Assembly: GCF_030148435.1 (NCBI RefSeq)
Contig: NZ_JASBTN010000041.1
Coordinates: forward strand, 1 to 49,731
Origin: Aliiroseovarius sp.
Lineage (GTDB): Bacteria; Pseudomonadota; Alphaproteobacteria; Rhodobacterales; Rhodobacteraceae
DNA length: 49,731 bases
Direction of reading: 5' to 3'
Shown here: positions 35,131 through 47,608 of the stretch, piece after piece
Numbering within the stretch: position 1 is the stretch's first letter
How the letters are laid out: every line of letters begins with the position of its first letter
Program-made: the position numbers and the translations under genes
The notes under the pieces: generated by a model
Told to the model about the DNA's origin: nothing
Databases searched by the model: none
The model's input: the letters and a program-made list of their open reading frames with translations, nothing else

Positions 35131-35629
35131 GTCCGGCATCCTTCAATCGATTGAACAGACGCCGCAGCTCCGGGTCCATCATCGCCTCAAGGACCGCACG
35201 GAATCCCTGAACCGCTTCCGGCCCTGCCTCGCGATAGGCCACGCGCATGCGTTCGCGCTGCGCATCCGACAGCTCGCGCTCCAGCGCCTCCCCCACATCG
35301 GTCAGAAACAGGTGCCGTTCGCGCTTGTCCCGAGTGCCAACCCGGCTTTCGACCAGCCCGTCCTCGACAAGGGTTCGCAGCACGCGGTTCAGGCTCTGTT
35401 TCGTCACGCCGAGAATGGAGAGGAGGTTGTTCACCGTGGTGCCCGGGCTGCGCGAGATGAAATGGATCGCGCGGTGGTGTGCGCGCCCGTATCCTTTTTC
35501 GTCCAGGATGCGATCCGGGTCGGCCGTGAAGCCGCGATAGGCGAAGAACATCGCCTCGATTCCCTTCCGCAGCTGTTCGTCGGTCAGGAACAGAAGAGTC
35601 TGTCCCCCCGGCGTGCGCCCGTCATTCAT
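35123..35629 (-). CDS. petP: MarR-family transcriptional regulator (PetP-like)
   Basis: This 168-residue protein has the MarR winged helix: GTTVNNLLSILGVTKQSLNRV as the recognition region and GLVESRVGTRDKRERHLFLT as the wing. The length equals that I recall for PetP. It is translated from the ATG at 35629 and overlaps the response regulator gene downstream. It is divergent from ilvE. A promoter TTGGAA-N17-TAAAAT sits right upstream with a dyad between its hexamers, a layout expected for an autorepressor. Confidence 0.85.
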   Translation of the reverse strand: MNDGRTPGGQTLLFLTDEQLRKGIEAMFFAYRGFTADPDRILDEKGYGRAHHRAIHFISRSPGTTVNNLLSILGVTKQSLNRVLRTLVEDGLVESRVGTRDKRERHLFLTDVGEALERELSDAQRERMRVAYREAGPEAVQGFRAVLEAMMDPELRRLFNRLKDAGHE

Positions 35630-35661
35630 CTGCCGCCCCGTCACATTTGGTGTTTCAACTT

Positions 35662-35693
35662 CGGATTTTATGTCAGTCTTGTTGACTTTCCAA
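35662..35693 (-). promoter_or_regulatory. petP promoter with spacer dyad (module copy 1)
   Basis: On the minus strand TTGGAA (35693-35688), a 17-bp spacer and TAAAAT (35670-35665) form a good sigma-70-type promoter with a start point about 28 bp before petP. The spacer contains GTCAACAAGACTGAC (35686-35672), an interrupted GTCA...TGAC dyad. A similar 32-bp block occurs at 46589-46620. Confidence 0.65.
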
Positions 35694-35808
35694 GAATCAA
35701 TTGATACCCATCCTCGGATTTTGCGAAATATTATGTCCGAACCGGCCATACTGTCGCAACAATCGCAAATTTGAAACGCCCGAGGTGGCACAGCAAAGGA
35801 ACATGGTC

Positions 35809-36675
35809 ATGAGCGGATATGAGGACCGCGACGGCAAGATCTGGATGGATGGCAAGATGGTGGATTGGCGCGACGCGCAGGTACACGTCCTGACTCACGC
35901 GCTGCATTACGCCTCGTCGGTATTCGAGGGCGAACGCTGCTACGACGGCAAGGTCTTCCTCAGCCGCAAGCATTCGGAACGGCTGCTGAAGTCGGGCGAA
36001 ATGATGGACATGCCGATCCCCTATTCCGTGGACGAGATCGAGGCCGCCAAGCGCGCGGTCCTGGATGCCAACGGGCTGACCAACGCCTATGTGCGTGTGG
36101 TGGCCTGGCGTGGCGCCGGTGAAGACATGGGGGTCAGCGCCGCGCGCAACCCGGTCCGCATGGCGGTGACTGCCTGGGAATGGGGCGACTATTATGGCGA
36201 TGCCAAGATGAAGGGCGCCAAGCTGGACGTGGCCAAGTGGAAACGCCCCTCGCCGGAAACGATCCCGACCGCGGCCAAGGCCGCCGGCCTTTACATGATC
36301 TGCACCATGTCCAAACATGCCGCCGAAGCAAAGGGTTGCTCGGATGCGCTGTTCATGGATTACCGCGGCTATGTGGCCGAGGCGACCGGCGCCAATGTCT
36401 TCTTCGTCAAGGACGGCGAGGTGCACACACCGCTGCCCGATGCGATCCTGAACGGCCTGACCCGTCAGACCGTGATCGGCATGCTGAAGGAACGCGGTAT
36501 TACCGTGCATGAACGCCATATCCTGCCGGAGGAACTGGAAGGTTTCGAACAATGCTGGCTGACCGGGTCCGCCGCCGAGGTGACTCCGGTGGGGCAGATC
36601 GGCGACTGGCATTTCGAGGTTGGCGCGCTGACCCGCGAAATCGCCGAAGCCTATGAGAAACTGGTGCGCGCGTAA
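35809..36675 (+). CDS. ilvE: Branched-chain amino acid aminotransferase
   Basis: IlvE transfers amino groups between glutamate and leucine, isoleucine or valine keto acids, using pyridoxal phosphate. It has 288 residues in the Rhodobacteraceae form (GKIWMDGKMVDWRDA at the start). The fold-type IV signature EATGANVFFVKDGE, with the PLP-contact Glu, is present, and the PLP lysine is probably the one in TMSKHAAEAKG. AAAGGA is 8 bases before the ATG at 35809; a second ATG at 35803 is too close to it. It is divergent from petP and shares its upstream region with the dyad module. Confidence 0.94.
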   Translation: MSGYEDRDGKIWMDGKMVDWRDAQVHVLTHALHYASSVFEGERCYDGKVFLSRKHSERLLKSGEMMDMPIPYSVDEIEAAKRAVLDANGLTNAYVRVVAWRGAGEDMGVSAARNPVRMAVTAWEWGDYYGDAKMKGAKLDVAKWKRPSPETIPTAAKAAGLYMICTMSKHAAEAKGCSDALFMDYRGYVAEATGANVFFVKDGEVHTPLPDAILNGLTRQTVIGMLKERGITVHERHILPEELEGFEQCWLTGSAAEVTPVGQIGDWHFEVGALTREIAEAYEKLVRA

Positions 36676-36702
36676 GCCCGTTAACCGGTTTTGAACCTGT
36701 AG

Positions 36703-36738
36703 CTCCTATCCTGAGATCATGCTTGGGATAGGAGTTTT
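36703..36738 (+). terminator. Hairpin that both ends ilvE and covers the next ribosome site
   Basis: CTCCTATCC (36703-36711) pairs perfectly with GGATAGGAG (36726-36734) and is followed by TTTT. It looks like the ilvE terminator. The AGGAG in its 3' arm is also the Shine-Dalgarno of the gene starting at 36742, so the structure would hide that site in any read-through transcript. Confidence 0.6.
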
Positions 36739-36741
36739 CAT

Positions 36742-37179
36742 ATGCTGGTCATGCAGCGCAGCGTCACGCATCTGCTGATCGTCATCTTCCTGGTGGTCGC
36801 CCCGACCGCAGGCGCGCTGACCTATTATTGGTGGACCAAGAACCCCAGCGTGCGGCCTCTGGGCATTACCCGTGAAAGCCTTGATGCCTTCGAACGCGGC
36901 GGCGGGCCGGTGTTCGAGATCATCGCGCAGATCTCCTACGACCCACGTCATTCCGGGGGCAGATCCCAGGCCGAGCTGCACCGCATCTTCTCCAATGCGT
37001 TCCGCGCCAAGGGTGTGCATGTGAACGTGAAATTCGCCCGTACCGGCGGGGCAGGCACCTGGGTCACTTATGTTGTCGGACCCTCGACCATCGGACCTTA
37101 CCCTCTGTCTGAAGCTTCCAATGGTATCAACAAGGCGGTGGAAGCCTATCGGATGAGCGTGAAACCACCCGCCGATTGA
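36742..37179 (+). CDS. Hypothetical exported or membrane-anchored protein
   Basis: The protein has 145 residues. An uncleaved signal or membrane segment lies at residues 8-30 (THLLIVIFLVVAPTAGALTYY). It is followed by a soluble domain of about 110 residues (PVFEIIAQISYDPRHSGGRS, then VNVKFARTGGAGTWVTYVVGP). I do not recognise the family. It begins 66 bp after ilvE. Its ribosome site AGGAG lies in the arm of a hairpin, which suggests expression from an internal promoter or translational damping. It is convergent with queG. Confidence 0.65.
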   Translation: MLVMQRSVTHLLIVIFLVVAPTAGALTYYWWTKNPSVRPLGITRESLDAFERGGGPVFEIIAQISYDPRHSGGRSQAELHRIFSNAFRAKGVHVNVKFARTGGAGTWVTYVVGPSTIGPYPLSEASNGINKAVEAYRMSVKPPAD

Positions 37180-37198
37180 CGCAGGCAAGGGGGTGCGC

Positions 37199-38242
37199 CT
37201 ACGGCGCCCCTCCTTCCAACCGTTCAAGCGCCCAGCGCGCGGCATCCGCCACCACCGGCGCCGGGTCCGTGGAAAGCCGCCTCGCGGCCGGGATCAAGCT
37301 GACGTCACCGGAATTTCCGATCGCATAAAGCACGTTGCGCACGAAACGGTCGCGCCCCAGCCGTTTGATCGGCGAGCCGCTGAAAAAGCTGCGAAACTGC
37401 GCATCATCCATAGCGACAAGATCGGCCAGCCTGGGCGCCACCAGATCGTCGCGCGCGGCATAGCGCAGCTCATGCGCTGCCACCGCGAACTTGTTCCAGG
37501 GACAGGCGGCAAGGCAGTCGTCGCAGCCGTAGATGTGATTGCCCAGCAGAGGCCGCAACTCGACGTCAATCGGTCCCTGATGTTCGATCGTCAGGTAGGA
37601 AATGCAGCGCCGCGCATCCAGTTGGAAGGGCGCGGGAAAGGCTTTGGTCGGGCAGGCGTCCAGACAGGCCGTGCACGACCCGCAATTCTCCCGACCCGGC
37701 GCATCCGCCGGCAGCTCCAGAGTGGTAAAGATCGCCCCAAGAAAGAACCAGCTGCCCAATTCGCGGCTCAGGAGATTGGTGTGTTTGCCCTGCCAGCCCA
37801 GACCCGCGGCAGCCGCGAGCGGTTTTTCCATTACCGGGGCGGTGTCGACAAAGACCTTGATCTCACCGCCATAGTGCTCGATCAGCCAACGCCCGACCCG
37901 TTTCAGGCGTTTCTTGACGATGTCATGGTAGTCGCGGTTCTGCGCATAGACACTGATCGCGCCGCGGTCGGGCTTGCCCAGAACGTCGCGCGGGTCATGG
38001 TCCTGGGTGTAGGGTTCGGCCAGCATGATGACCGATCGTGCCTCGGGCCATAGCGCCGCCGGATTGCCACGCCAGTGCATGCGCTCGCCCATCCAGCCCA
38101 TGTCGCCATGTTTGCCTTCGGCCACGAACCGCGCCAACCGGTCAGCGATTTCCGGCACAGAATCCGGGCGGCAGACACCCGCCTGTGCGAACCCTTCGTC
38201 CAGGGCCTTGTCGATGATGGCGGCTTTGACCTCGGCGGTCAA
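37199..38242 (-). CDS. queG: Epoxyqueuosine reductase
   Basis: QueG reduces epoxyqueuosine to queuosine in tRNA, using a cobalamin cofactor and two 4Fe-4S clusters. The cysteines are in [16 protein letters not shown] and [13 protein letters not shown], and a HEAT-like C-terminal tail is present. From a TTG at 38242, which overlaps the GST stop as TTGA, the protein has 347 residues, shorter than E. coli QueG (379) mainly at the ends. No in-frame ATG lies near the conserved N-terminus, and the upstream open frame would run deep into the GST gene. The first recognisable segment is [19 protein letters not shown]. Confidence 0.9.
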   Translation of the reverse strand: MTAEVKAAIIDKALDEGFAQAGVCRPDSVPEIADRLARFVAEGKHGDMGWMGERMHWRGNPAALWPEARSVIMLAEPYTQDHDPRDVLGKPDRGAISVYAQNRDYHDIVKKRLKRVGRWLIEHYGGEIKVFVDTAPVMEKPLAAAAGLGWQGKHTNLLSRELGSWFFLGAIFTTLELPADAPGRENCGSCTACLDACPTKAFPAPFQLDARRCISYLTIEHQGPIDVELRPLLGNHIYGCDDCLAACPWNKFAVAAHELRYAARDDLVAPRLADLVAMDDAQFRSFFSGSPIKRLGRDRFVRNVLYAIGNSGDVSLIPAARRLSTDPAPVVADAARWALERLEGGAP

Positions 38243-38904
38243 AAATCCAGGTCCGCATAGTGGGCGGGCGGCGGGAATCCGGGCACCTGGTCGGCCAGGA
38301 TAGAACGGAACGCCGGGCGCGATTTGATCTTGGCATACCATTCGCGCACGTTTTCGTTGCGGTTCCAGTCCACGTCGCTGATGTAGTCCAGCGCGGACAG
38401 ATGGGCGGCGGCGGCGAAATCTGCCAGCGTCATCTGGTCGCCCGCCAGCCAGCGGCGCAGATCCAGGAGCCAGCCCATGTAGTCAAGGTGATACTTGATC
38501 GCCTTGGCCCCCGCCTTCACGGACGAGCTGTCCGGGTAGCCCTGTTTCATGACCTTCTTGTTGACCCGCTCATAGAGCAGTTTCGAAGTGACCTCGTGGT
38601 GGAACTTGTCGTCGAACCAGGTGACAAGGCGGCGCACCTCGTATTTGCCTTCCGGGTCAGAGGGCATCAGCGAGGGGGTCGGGTGACACTCTTCGATATA
38701 TTCGCAAATCGCGGCGCTCTCGGTCAGGGTCTTGCCGTCCATTTTCAGGATCGGCACCTTGCCGGCGGGATTGCGGCGCAGGAACTCCGCGCTTTTTTCC
38801 CAATAGCGTTCTTCGATCAGTTCGACTTCCAGCTTCTTTTCGGCCAGCGACAGGCGGACCTTGCGACAGAAGGGGGACAGGGGGACGTGAAACAGTCGGA
38901 TCAT
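38239..38904 (-). CDS. Glutathione S-transferase family protein
   Basis: The protein has 221 residues with an N-terminal thioredoxin-like domain ([21 protein letters not shown]). Its active-site serine or cysteine region is SPFCRKV, and the glutathione-site loop is [20 protein letters not shown]. The helical C-terminal domain contains [21 protein letters not shown]. It is not closely related to the GST at 6718. Translation of queG starts in its stop codon, so the two are coupled. The link with tRNA modification is unexplained; the pairing may be only positional. Confidence 0.9.
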   Translation of the reverse strand: MIRLFHVPLSPFCRKVRLSLAEKKLEVELIEERYWEKSAEFLRRNPAGKVPILKMDGKTLTESAAICEYIEECHPTPSLMPSDPEGKYEVRRLVTWFDDKFHHEVTSKLLYERVNKKVMKQGYPDSSSVKAGAKAIKYHLDYMGWLLDLRRWLAGDQMTLADFAAAAHLSALDYISDVDWNRNENVREWYAKIKSRPAFRSILADQVPGFPPPAHYADLDF

Positions 38905-38961
38905 GGCTCAATCGGGAATGGTGCGCGTATGCCCCCTAATGCCGCAAAAAGGTAGGGAGGA

Positions 38962-39681
38962 TCAATCCTCGAAACAGGTGGCCCGCCCATCCCGGCGGAT
39001 CGTTGCGGCCCCGTCACGGATTTCGGCGGCGCGGCGCTCGACAAAGGCGGAGGGCCGCGCCGCCGAGCGACGTTTCGGATCCGGCAGAAGCGCGGCAAGA
39101 AGAGCGGCCTGGCGGGCGCTCAGATCTTCGGGCCCCACGCCAAAATAATGACGCGCGGCCGCCTCGACGCCAAAGACGCCCTCGCCGAACTCGGCCACGT
39201 TCAGATAGACCTCGATGATGCGCCGTTTGGACCAGACCAGTTCCATGCCCGGCGTGATGAGCGCCTCCAGCGCCTTGCGCACCCAGCTGCGCCCTTGCCA
39301 GAGGTAGACATTCTTGACCACCTGCTGGCTAAGGGTAGATGCGCCGCGCCCGCCACCTTCTTCGATGGCCGCGCGGATGGCCCTCATGTCGAACCCCCAG
39401 TGGGCACAGAAATTCGCATCTTCGGCGGCAACGACCGAGCGCGCCATGACCGGGGCAATCTCGACCAGCGGCACCCATTGGAAATCGACCTCGCCCAAGC
39501 GGCTTCGTTCAGCGTTCATGTAGGGTGTCGACCGGGGATCAAACAGGGCGTAGAAGCTGATCGCGAGGGCCAGGACGCCAATGGCCAGCAGCACGAGCCG
39601 ACGCAGCTGCCTGAACGTCCAGCGCAAGGGACGCGGCCGCCAGCGCGCGGCTTTCGATCTGGATTTTCCTGCTCGTGCCAT
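38962..39681 (-). CDS. mtgA: Monofunctional biosynthetic peptidoglycan transglycosylase
   Basis: MtgA polymerises lipid II into glycan strands without transpeptidase activity. It has 239 residues. One N-terminal membrane anchor (LRRLVLLAIGVLALAISFYALF) precedes a glycosyltransferase-51 domain with the catalytic motif VVAAEDANFCAHWGFD. The second signature is GASTLSQQVVKNVYL, followed by RKALEALITPGMELVWSKRRI. The ATG at 39681 is chosen because the frame further upstream has no family resemblance. It lies 57 bp upstream of the GST start on the same strand. Confidence 0.94.
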   Translation of the reverse strand: MARAGKSRSKAARWRPRPLRWTFRQLRRLVLLAIGVLALAISFYALFDPRSTPYMNAERSRLGEVDFQWVPLVEIAPVMARSVVAAEDANFCAHWGFDMRAIRAAIEEGGGRGASTLSQQVVKNVYLWQGRSWVRKALEALITPGMELVWSKRRIIEVYLNVAEFGEGVFGVEAAARHYFGVGPEDLSARQAALLAALLPDPKRRSAARPSAFVERRAAEIRDGAATIRRDGRATCFED

Positions 39682-39723
39682 GGGTCTTTCTGACCATGCC
39701 GGACAGGGGCGGGTCAAGCAAAG

Positions 39724-39750
39724 GAAAAGGGCGGCCCTGTGGGGCCGCCC
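39724..39750 (-). terminator. Terminator of the glt operon
   Basis: On the minus strand GGGCGGCC (39750-39743) pairs with GGCCGCCC (39736-39729) and is followed by TTTTCCTTT. It lies about 22 bp beyond the gltB stop. Confidence 0.88.
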
Positions 39751-39771
39751 CATGTGTCAGAGCTCCGCCGC

Positions 39772-44306
<4,535 letters not shown>

Positions 44307-44310
<4 letters not shown>

Positions 44311-45098
44311 TGGCTCTCTCCTTTCGGCGCATTCCGGGCCGGTGCCCAAACCTGCGTTGGCTGGTCCGGCGCGGGGGCCGGGATATTCGTGTGGGGACGC
44401 GGAAGGCGCGTCTTGATCTCTTCGCACCCGTAAAGCGGCGTTGTGGCGCCGAAACCGGGTTCACCCGGGTGGATGAAATCCACCGGGCGGGAATCGTATT
44501 CGATGGTGCCACCGTCCTGCGCCACCACCTGGTCGACGGCGGGGAAGAACAGGCGCAGCTCGCGGCTGACATATTGCGTGCCCCTGGACTGGTAATCGAC
44601 GTCACCGGCTTCGGTGAAATAGCGCAGTTCGGTCGACAGTTCCTCCAGCTCGATCCCGTCTATTGTCACCCTTTCGCCGGTCAGCACATCGGCGCCAATC
44701 ACCCGCATCTTCCGGGTCTGACCCTGCATCGTACGGCGCACGGTAAAGGCAAACGTGTCGTGACCGATGTCGAGCAGGTCATCCATGTGGATCGGGTCTT
44801 CGCTGTCCAGCAGGACCTCGCGGGAATTGTCCCAAAGATAGGTGGTGTCCAGCCACTGGTACTGGTGGTCATAGGACGACATCGACAGAAGCCCCTGCCC
44901 ATCGAAAGCCGCGGCCCAGTGATAGCCCTCGGGCTCCTTTTCACAGCGCCACATCAGCAGCGAGGTGCAGCCCTGGGTCTGCACGGTCAGGAAGGCTTCG
45001 CAGCCCTGCGGCACAAGCGCGTCCTGTGCCTGCACCGGCAGGGTGCAGGCAAGGAAAGCCGCCAGGGCCTTGGTCAGGCTGGGGAGGGAACGCGCCAT
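44307..45098 (-). CDS. Hypothetical secreted protein between gltD and gltB
   Basis: The protein has 263 residues and I do not recognise its family. A signal peptide (LTKALAAFLACTLPVQAQ) predicts export. The mature part has four cysteines in a CEAFLTVQTQGCTSLLMWRC arrangement and near LYGCEEI. It is followed by an acidic beta-rich region and a Pro-rich tail (PRPHTNIPAPAPDQP). It begins 3 bp after the gltD stop and its stop overlaps gltB, so its translation is tied to an enzyme made in the cytoplasm. Why an exported protein sits inside this operon is not clear. Confidence 0.72.
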
Positions 45099-45100
45099 GG

Positions 45101-46534
45101 TTATTCCGCAGCAACCTGCACTTGGGCGTTCAATGTCTCGAGGATATTGTCGGCGGCGTCGCGCCCGTCCTTGATCGCCCAGACCACCAGCGAAGCCCCG
45201 CGCACGATGTCGCCCACGGCCCAGACGCCGTCCAGGTCGGTCTTGCCGGTGTTGAACTGCGCCTTGATGGTGCCCCAGCGGGTCACGGGCAGATCGGGTT
45301 CGCCCCAAAGGGTCGGCAGGTCTTCGGGCTCAAAGCCCAGCGCCTTGATCACCAGGTCGGCCTCTTCGACGTAATCGGCACCTTCGATCACCTCGGGGCT
45401 CTGACGGCCCGAGGCGTCCGGAGCCCCCAGGCGCATCTTCTGCACCATGACGCCGCTGACCGGATCCCCTGCAAAGCCCCTGGGCGCGGCAAGCCAGACG
45501 AATTCCACGCCCTCTTCTTCCGCATTCTTCGTTTCACGCTGCGACCCGGGCATGTTGGTGCGGTCACGGCGGTACAGGCATTTCACGCTTTCGGCGCCCT
45601 GGCGAATGGCCGTTCGCACACAGTCCATCGCGGTGTCGCCGCCGCCGATCACGACCACCTTCTTGCCCTCGGCGTTCAATTCGCCGCTTTCATATTCGGG
45701 AACGGTGTCGCCGAAGTTCAGCCGGTTCGAGCAGGTCAGGTAATCGATCGCCTTGACGATGCCCGCCGCCCCGGCGCCGGGACCCTGCAGGTCACGCGAC
45801 TTGTAGACACCGGTGGCAATCAGCACCGCGTCATGCTGGCCGCGAATCGCCTGAAAGGTCAGGTCCTCGCCGACATTGCAGTTCAGCACGAATTTCACAC
45901 CGGCCTTTTCAAGCTGGTCGAAGCGACGCATGATCACGTCCTTCTCCAGCTTGAAGCCCGGGATGCCATAGGTCAGCAGACCACCAGCGCGGTCGTGGCG
46001 GTCATAGACCGTGACCTGCACGCCGGAACGGATCAGACGGTCCGCGGCGGCCAGTCCGCCGGGGCCCGCGCCGATGATGCCTACGCTTTCGCCACGCTCG
46101 GCGCCCGGCACGATGTCCTCGACCCAGCCTTCTTCCCAGGCGGTGTCGGTAATGTATTTCTCGACCGCGCCGATGGTCACGGTCTCATGGCCCGACTGTT
46201 CGATCACACAGTTGCCTTCGCACAGACGGTCCTGCGGGCAGATGCGGCCGCAGATTTCCGGGAAGGTATTGGTGGCCTGCGACAGGGCGTAGGCTTCTTT
46301 CAGCCGGCCGGTCGCGGTCATGTGCAGCCAGTCAGGGATGTTGTTGGACAGCGGGCAGTGCGCCTGGCAATAGGGCACACCGCACTGGCTGCATCGGCTC
46401 GCCTGTTCTGCGGCCTTGGCAGCGGCGAATTCGGCATAGATTTCGTTGAAGTCCTGGCTGCGCGCGTCTGCCCCACGCTTTTCAGGCATGTCGCGGTTCA
46501 CTGTCACGAATTTCAACATCGGCTGCTTGGCCAT
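45101..46534 (-). CDS. gltD: Glutamate synthase small subunit
   Basis: GltD passes NADPH electrons to GltB through FAD and iron-sulfur clusters. It has 477 residues. The N-terminal cysteine clusters are CSQCGVPYCQAHCP and CGRICPQDRLCEGNC. The FAD fold has GIIGAGPGGLAAADRL and the NADPH fold VVVIGGGDTAMDCV. It is the first gene of the operon, with GAGGG before the ATG at 46534, and is divergent from uppP over 216 bp. The region contains the second copy of the spacer-dyad module, so it may be co-regulated with the petP/ilvE locus. Confidence 0.97.
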   Translation of the reverse strand: MAKQPMLKFVTVNRDMPEKRGADARSQDFNEIYAEFAAAKAAEQASRCSQCGVPYCQAHCPLSNNIPDWLHMTATGRLKEAYALSQATNTFPEICGRICPQDRLCEGNCVIEQSGHETVTIGAVEKYITDTAWEEGWVEDIVPGAERGESVGIIGAGPGGLAAADRLIRSGVQVTVYDRHDRAGGLLTYGIPGFKLEKDVIMRRFDQLEKAGVKFVLNCNVGEDLTFQAIRGQHDAVLIATGVYKSRDLQGPGAGAAGIVKAIDYLTCSNRLNFGDTVPEYESGELNAEGKKVVVIGGGDTAMDCVRTAIRQGAESVKCLYRRDRTNMPGSQRETKNAEEEGVEFVWLAAPRGFAGDPVSGVMVQKMRLGAPDASGRQSPEVIEGADYVEEADLVIKALGFEPEDLPTLWGEPDLPVTRWGTIKAQFNTGKTDLDGVWAVGDIVRGASLVVWAIKDGRDAADNILETLNAQVQVAAE

Positions 46535-46588
46535 CCCTCGCTCTCCATCTTATGGCTAGGTGCGCCTGTGTAATCGGGTCGCACTCAA

Positions 46589-46620
46589 ATGAAAAGTCAG
46601 AAAGACTGACCTATATATCG
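46589..46620 (+). promoter_or_regulatory. Promoter-like module with spacer dyad (module copy 2)
   Basis: On the plus strand ATGAAA (46589-46594), a 17-bp spacer and TATATA (46612-46617) line up with the petP promoter. The spacer contains GTCAGAAAGACTGAC (46596-46610), a perfect 5-bp dyad. It lies 55 bp upstream of the gltD start and 130 bp upstream of uppP. It could drive uppP or control gltD. Confidence 0.5.
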
Positions 46621-46646
46621 CGAAGGGGCAGGTTTTTTTTCGATTC

Positions 46647-46676
46647 TTGCCGCGTTGCGGAATTTTTAGGTATATA
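46647..46676 (+). promoter_or_regulatory. Possible uppP promoter
   Basis: TTGCCG (46647-46652), an 18-bp spacer and TATATA (46671-46676) lie in an unusually AT-rich stretch about 75 bp upstream of uppP. Confidence 0.4.
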
Positions 46677-46750
46677 TTGCTGACCTTTATCCGGTCTTTT
46701 CTTTTCACCTCAATCAGTTAGCTTGGCGCCGATTTTAACGCAGATGGGTC

Positions 46751-47557
46751 ATGATGTCACTGTTACAGATCTTCATTATCGCCGTTGTTCAAGGGGTTAC
46801 AGAGTTCCTGCCGGTGTCGTCCTCGGGACATCTGATTCTGATTCCCTCTCTGACCGGCTATGAGGATCAGGGCCAGGTGATCGACGTCGCGGTGCATCTG
46901 GGCACGCTGGTCGCGGTGGTTCTGTTCTTCCGGGATGACGTTCGCGCAGCTATTGGCGGGGTTCCGCGGCTGGTGCGGGGACGTGTGGACACGCCAGGGG
47001 CTCGTCTGGCCTTTCTGCTGCTGGTTGCGACCCTACCGGTGGTCGTCGCGGGGTTCGTGCTGAATGCAACCGGGCTTGACGATGCCCTGCGCTCAATCAC
47101 CGTGATCGGCTGGACCATGATTATCTTCGGCGTGGTGCTTTACCTGGCCGACAAACGGGGCGGCCTCACCAAACACGAAGGCGACTGGTCGCTGCGCGAT
47201 GCGGTGATCATGGGGCTGTGGCAGGCGCTGGCACTGATCCCGGGGACCTCGCGCTCAGGCGCGACGATCTCGGGGGCGCGGGCGCTGGGCTATGCCCGCG
47301 AGGACGGTGCCAAACTGGCGATGCTGATGTCGATCCCGACGATCATCGCCTCCGGGACGCTGTTGGGGATCGAAGTCGTCGGCACCGCGAACGTGGCGGC
47401 CGCGCGGGACGGGCTGATCGCCGCCGCCCTGTCCTGTGTCGCCGCCCTGCTCGCGCTGAGCCTGATGATGCGGTTGCTGAAATCGGTGAGCTTTACCCCC
47501 TACGTGATTTACCGCATCGCATTGGGTGGAGTGCTGTTGTGGATAGCCTACAGCTGA
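46751..47557 (+). CDS. uppP: Undecaprenyl-diphosphatase
   Basis: UppP (BacA) removes a phosphate from undecaprenyl diphosphate so the lipid carrier can be reused for cell-wall synthesis. This 268-residue membrane protein has both signature regions: GVTEFLPVSSSGHLILIP near the N-terminus and ALIPGTSRSGATISGA further on, with the expected catalytic Glu, Ser and Arg residues. About seven to eight hydrophobic segments are present. Two ATG codons open the gene, at 46751 and 46754. It is transcribed away from gltD and stops 51 bp before the converging NDUFA9-like gene. Confidence 0.95.
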   Translation: MMSLLQIFIIAVVQGVTEFLPVSSSGHLILIPSLTGYEDQGQVIDVAVHLGTLVAVVLFFRDDVRAAIGGVPRLVRGRVDTPGARLAFLLLVATLPVVVAGFVLNATGLDDALRSITVIGWTMIIFGVVLYLADKRGGLTKHEGDWSLRDAVIMGLWQALALIPGTSRSGATISGARALGYAREDGAKLAMLMSIPTIIASGTLLGIEVVGTANVAAARDGLIAAALSCVAALLALSLMMRLLKSVSFTPYVIYRIALGGVLLWIAYS

Positions 47558-47564
47558 AACGGAA

Positions 47565-47587
47565 CCGCCGCCCGGATGGGGCGGCGG
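47565..47587. terminator. Hairpin between converging uppP and NDUFA9-like genes
   Basis: CCGCCGCCC (47565-47573) pairs perfectly with GGGCGGCGG (47579-47587). Neither side has a clear T-run, but the position 8 bp after uppP and about 20 bp after the other gene fits a shared terminator. Confidence 0.6.
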
Positions 47588-47608
47588 GCTGTGTGATTGT
47601 CCGACCAA

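Noticed and set aside
37180-37215. GC-rich hairpin at the convergent end of the 145-residue gene and queG
   Set aside because: Pairing is imperfect, overlaps the queG coding end and has no T-run, so I did not list it as a terminator.
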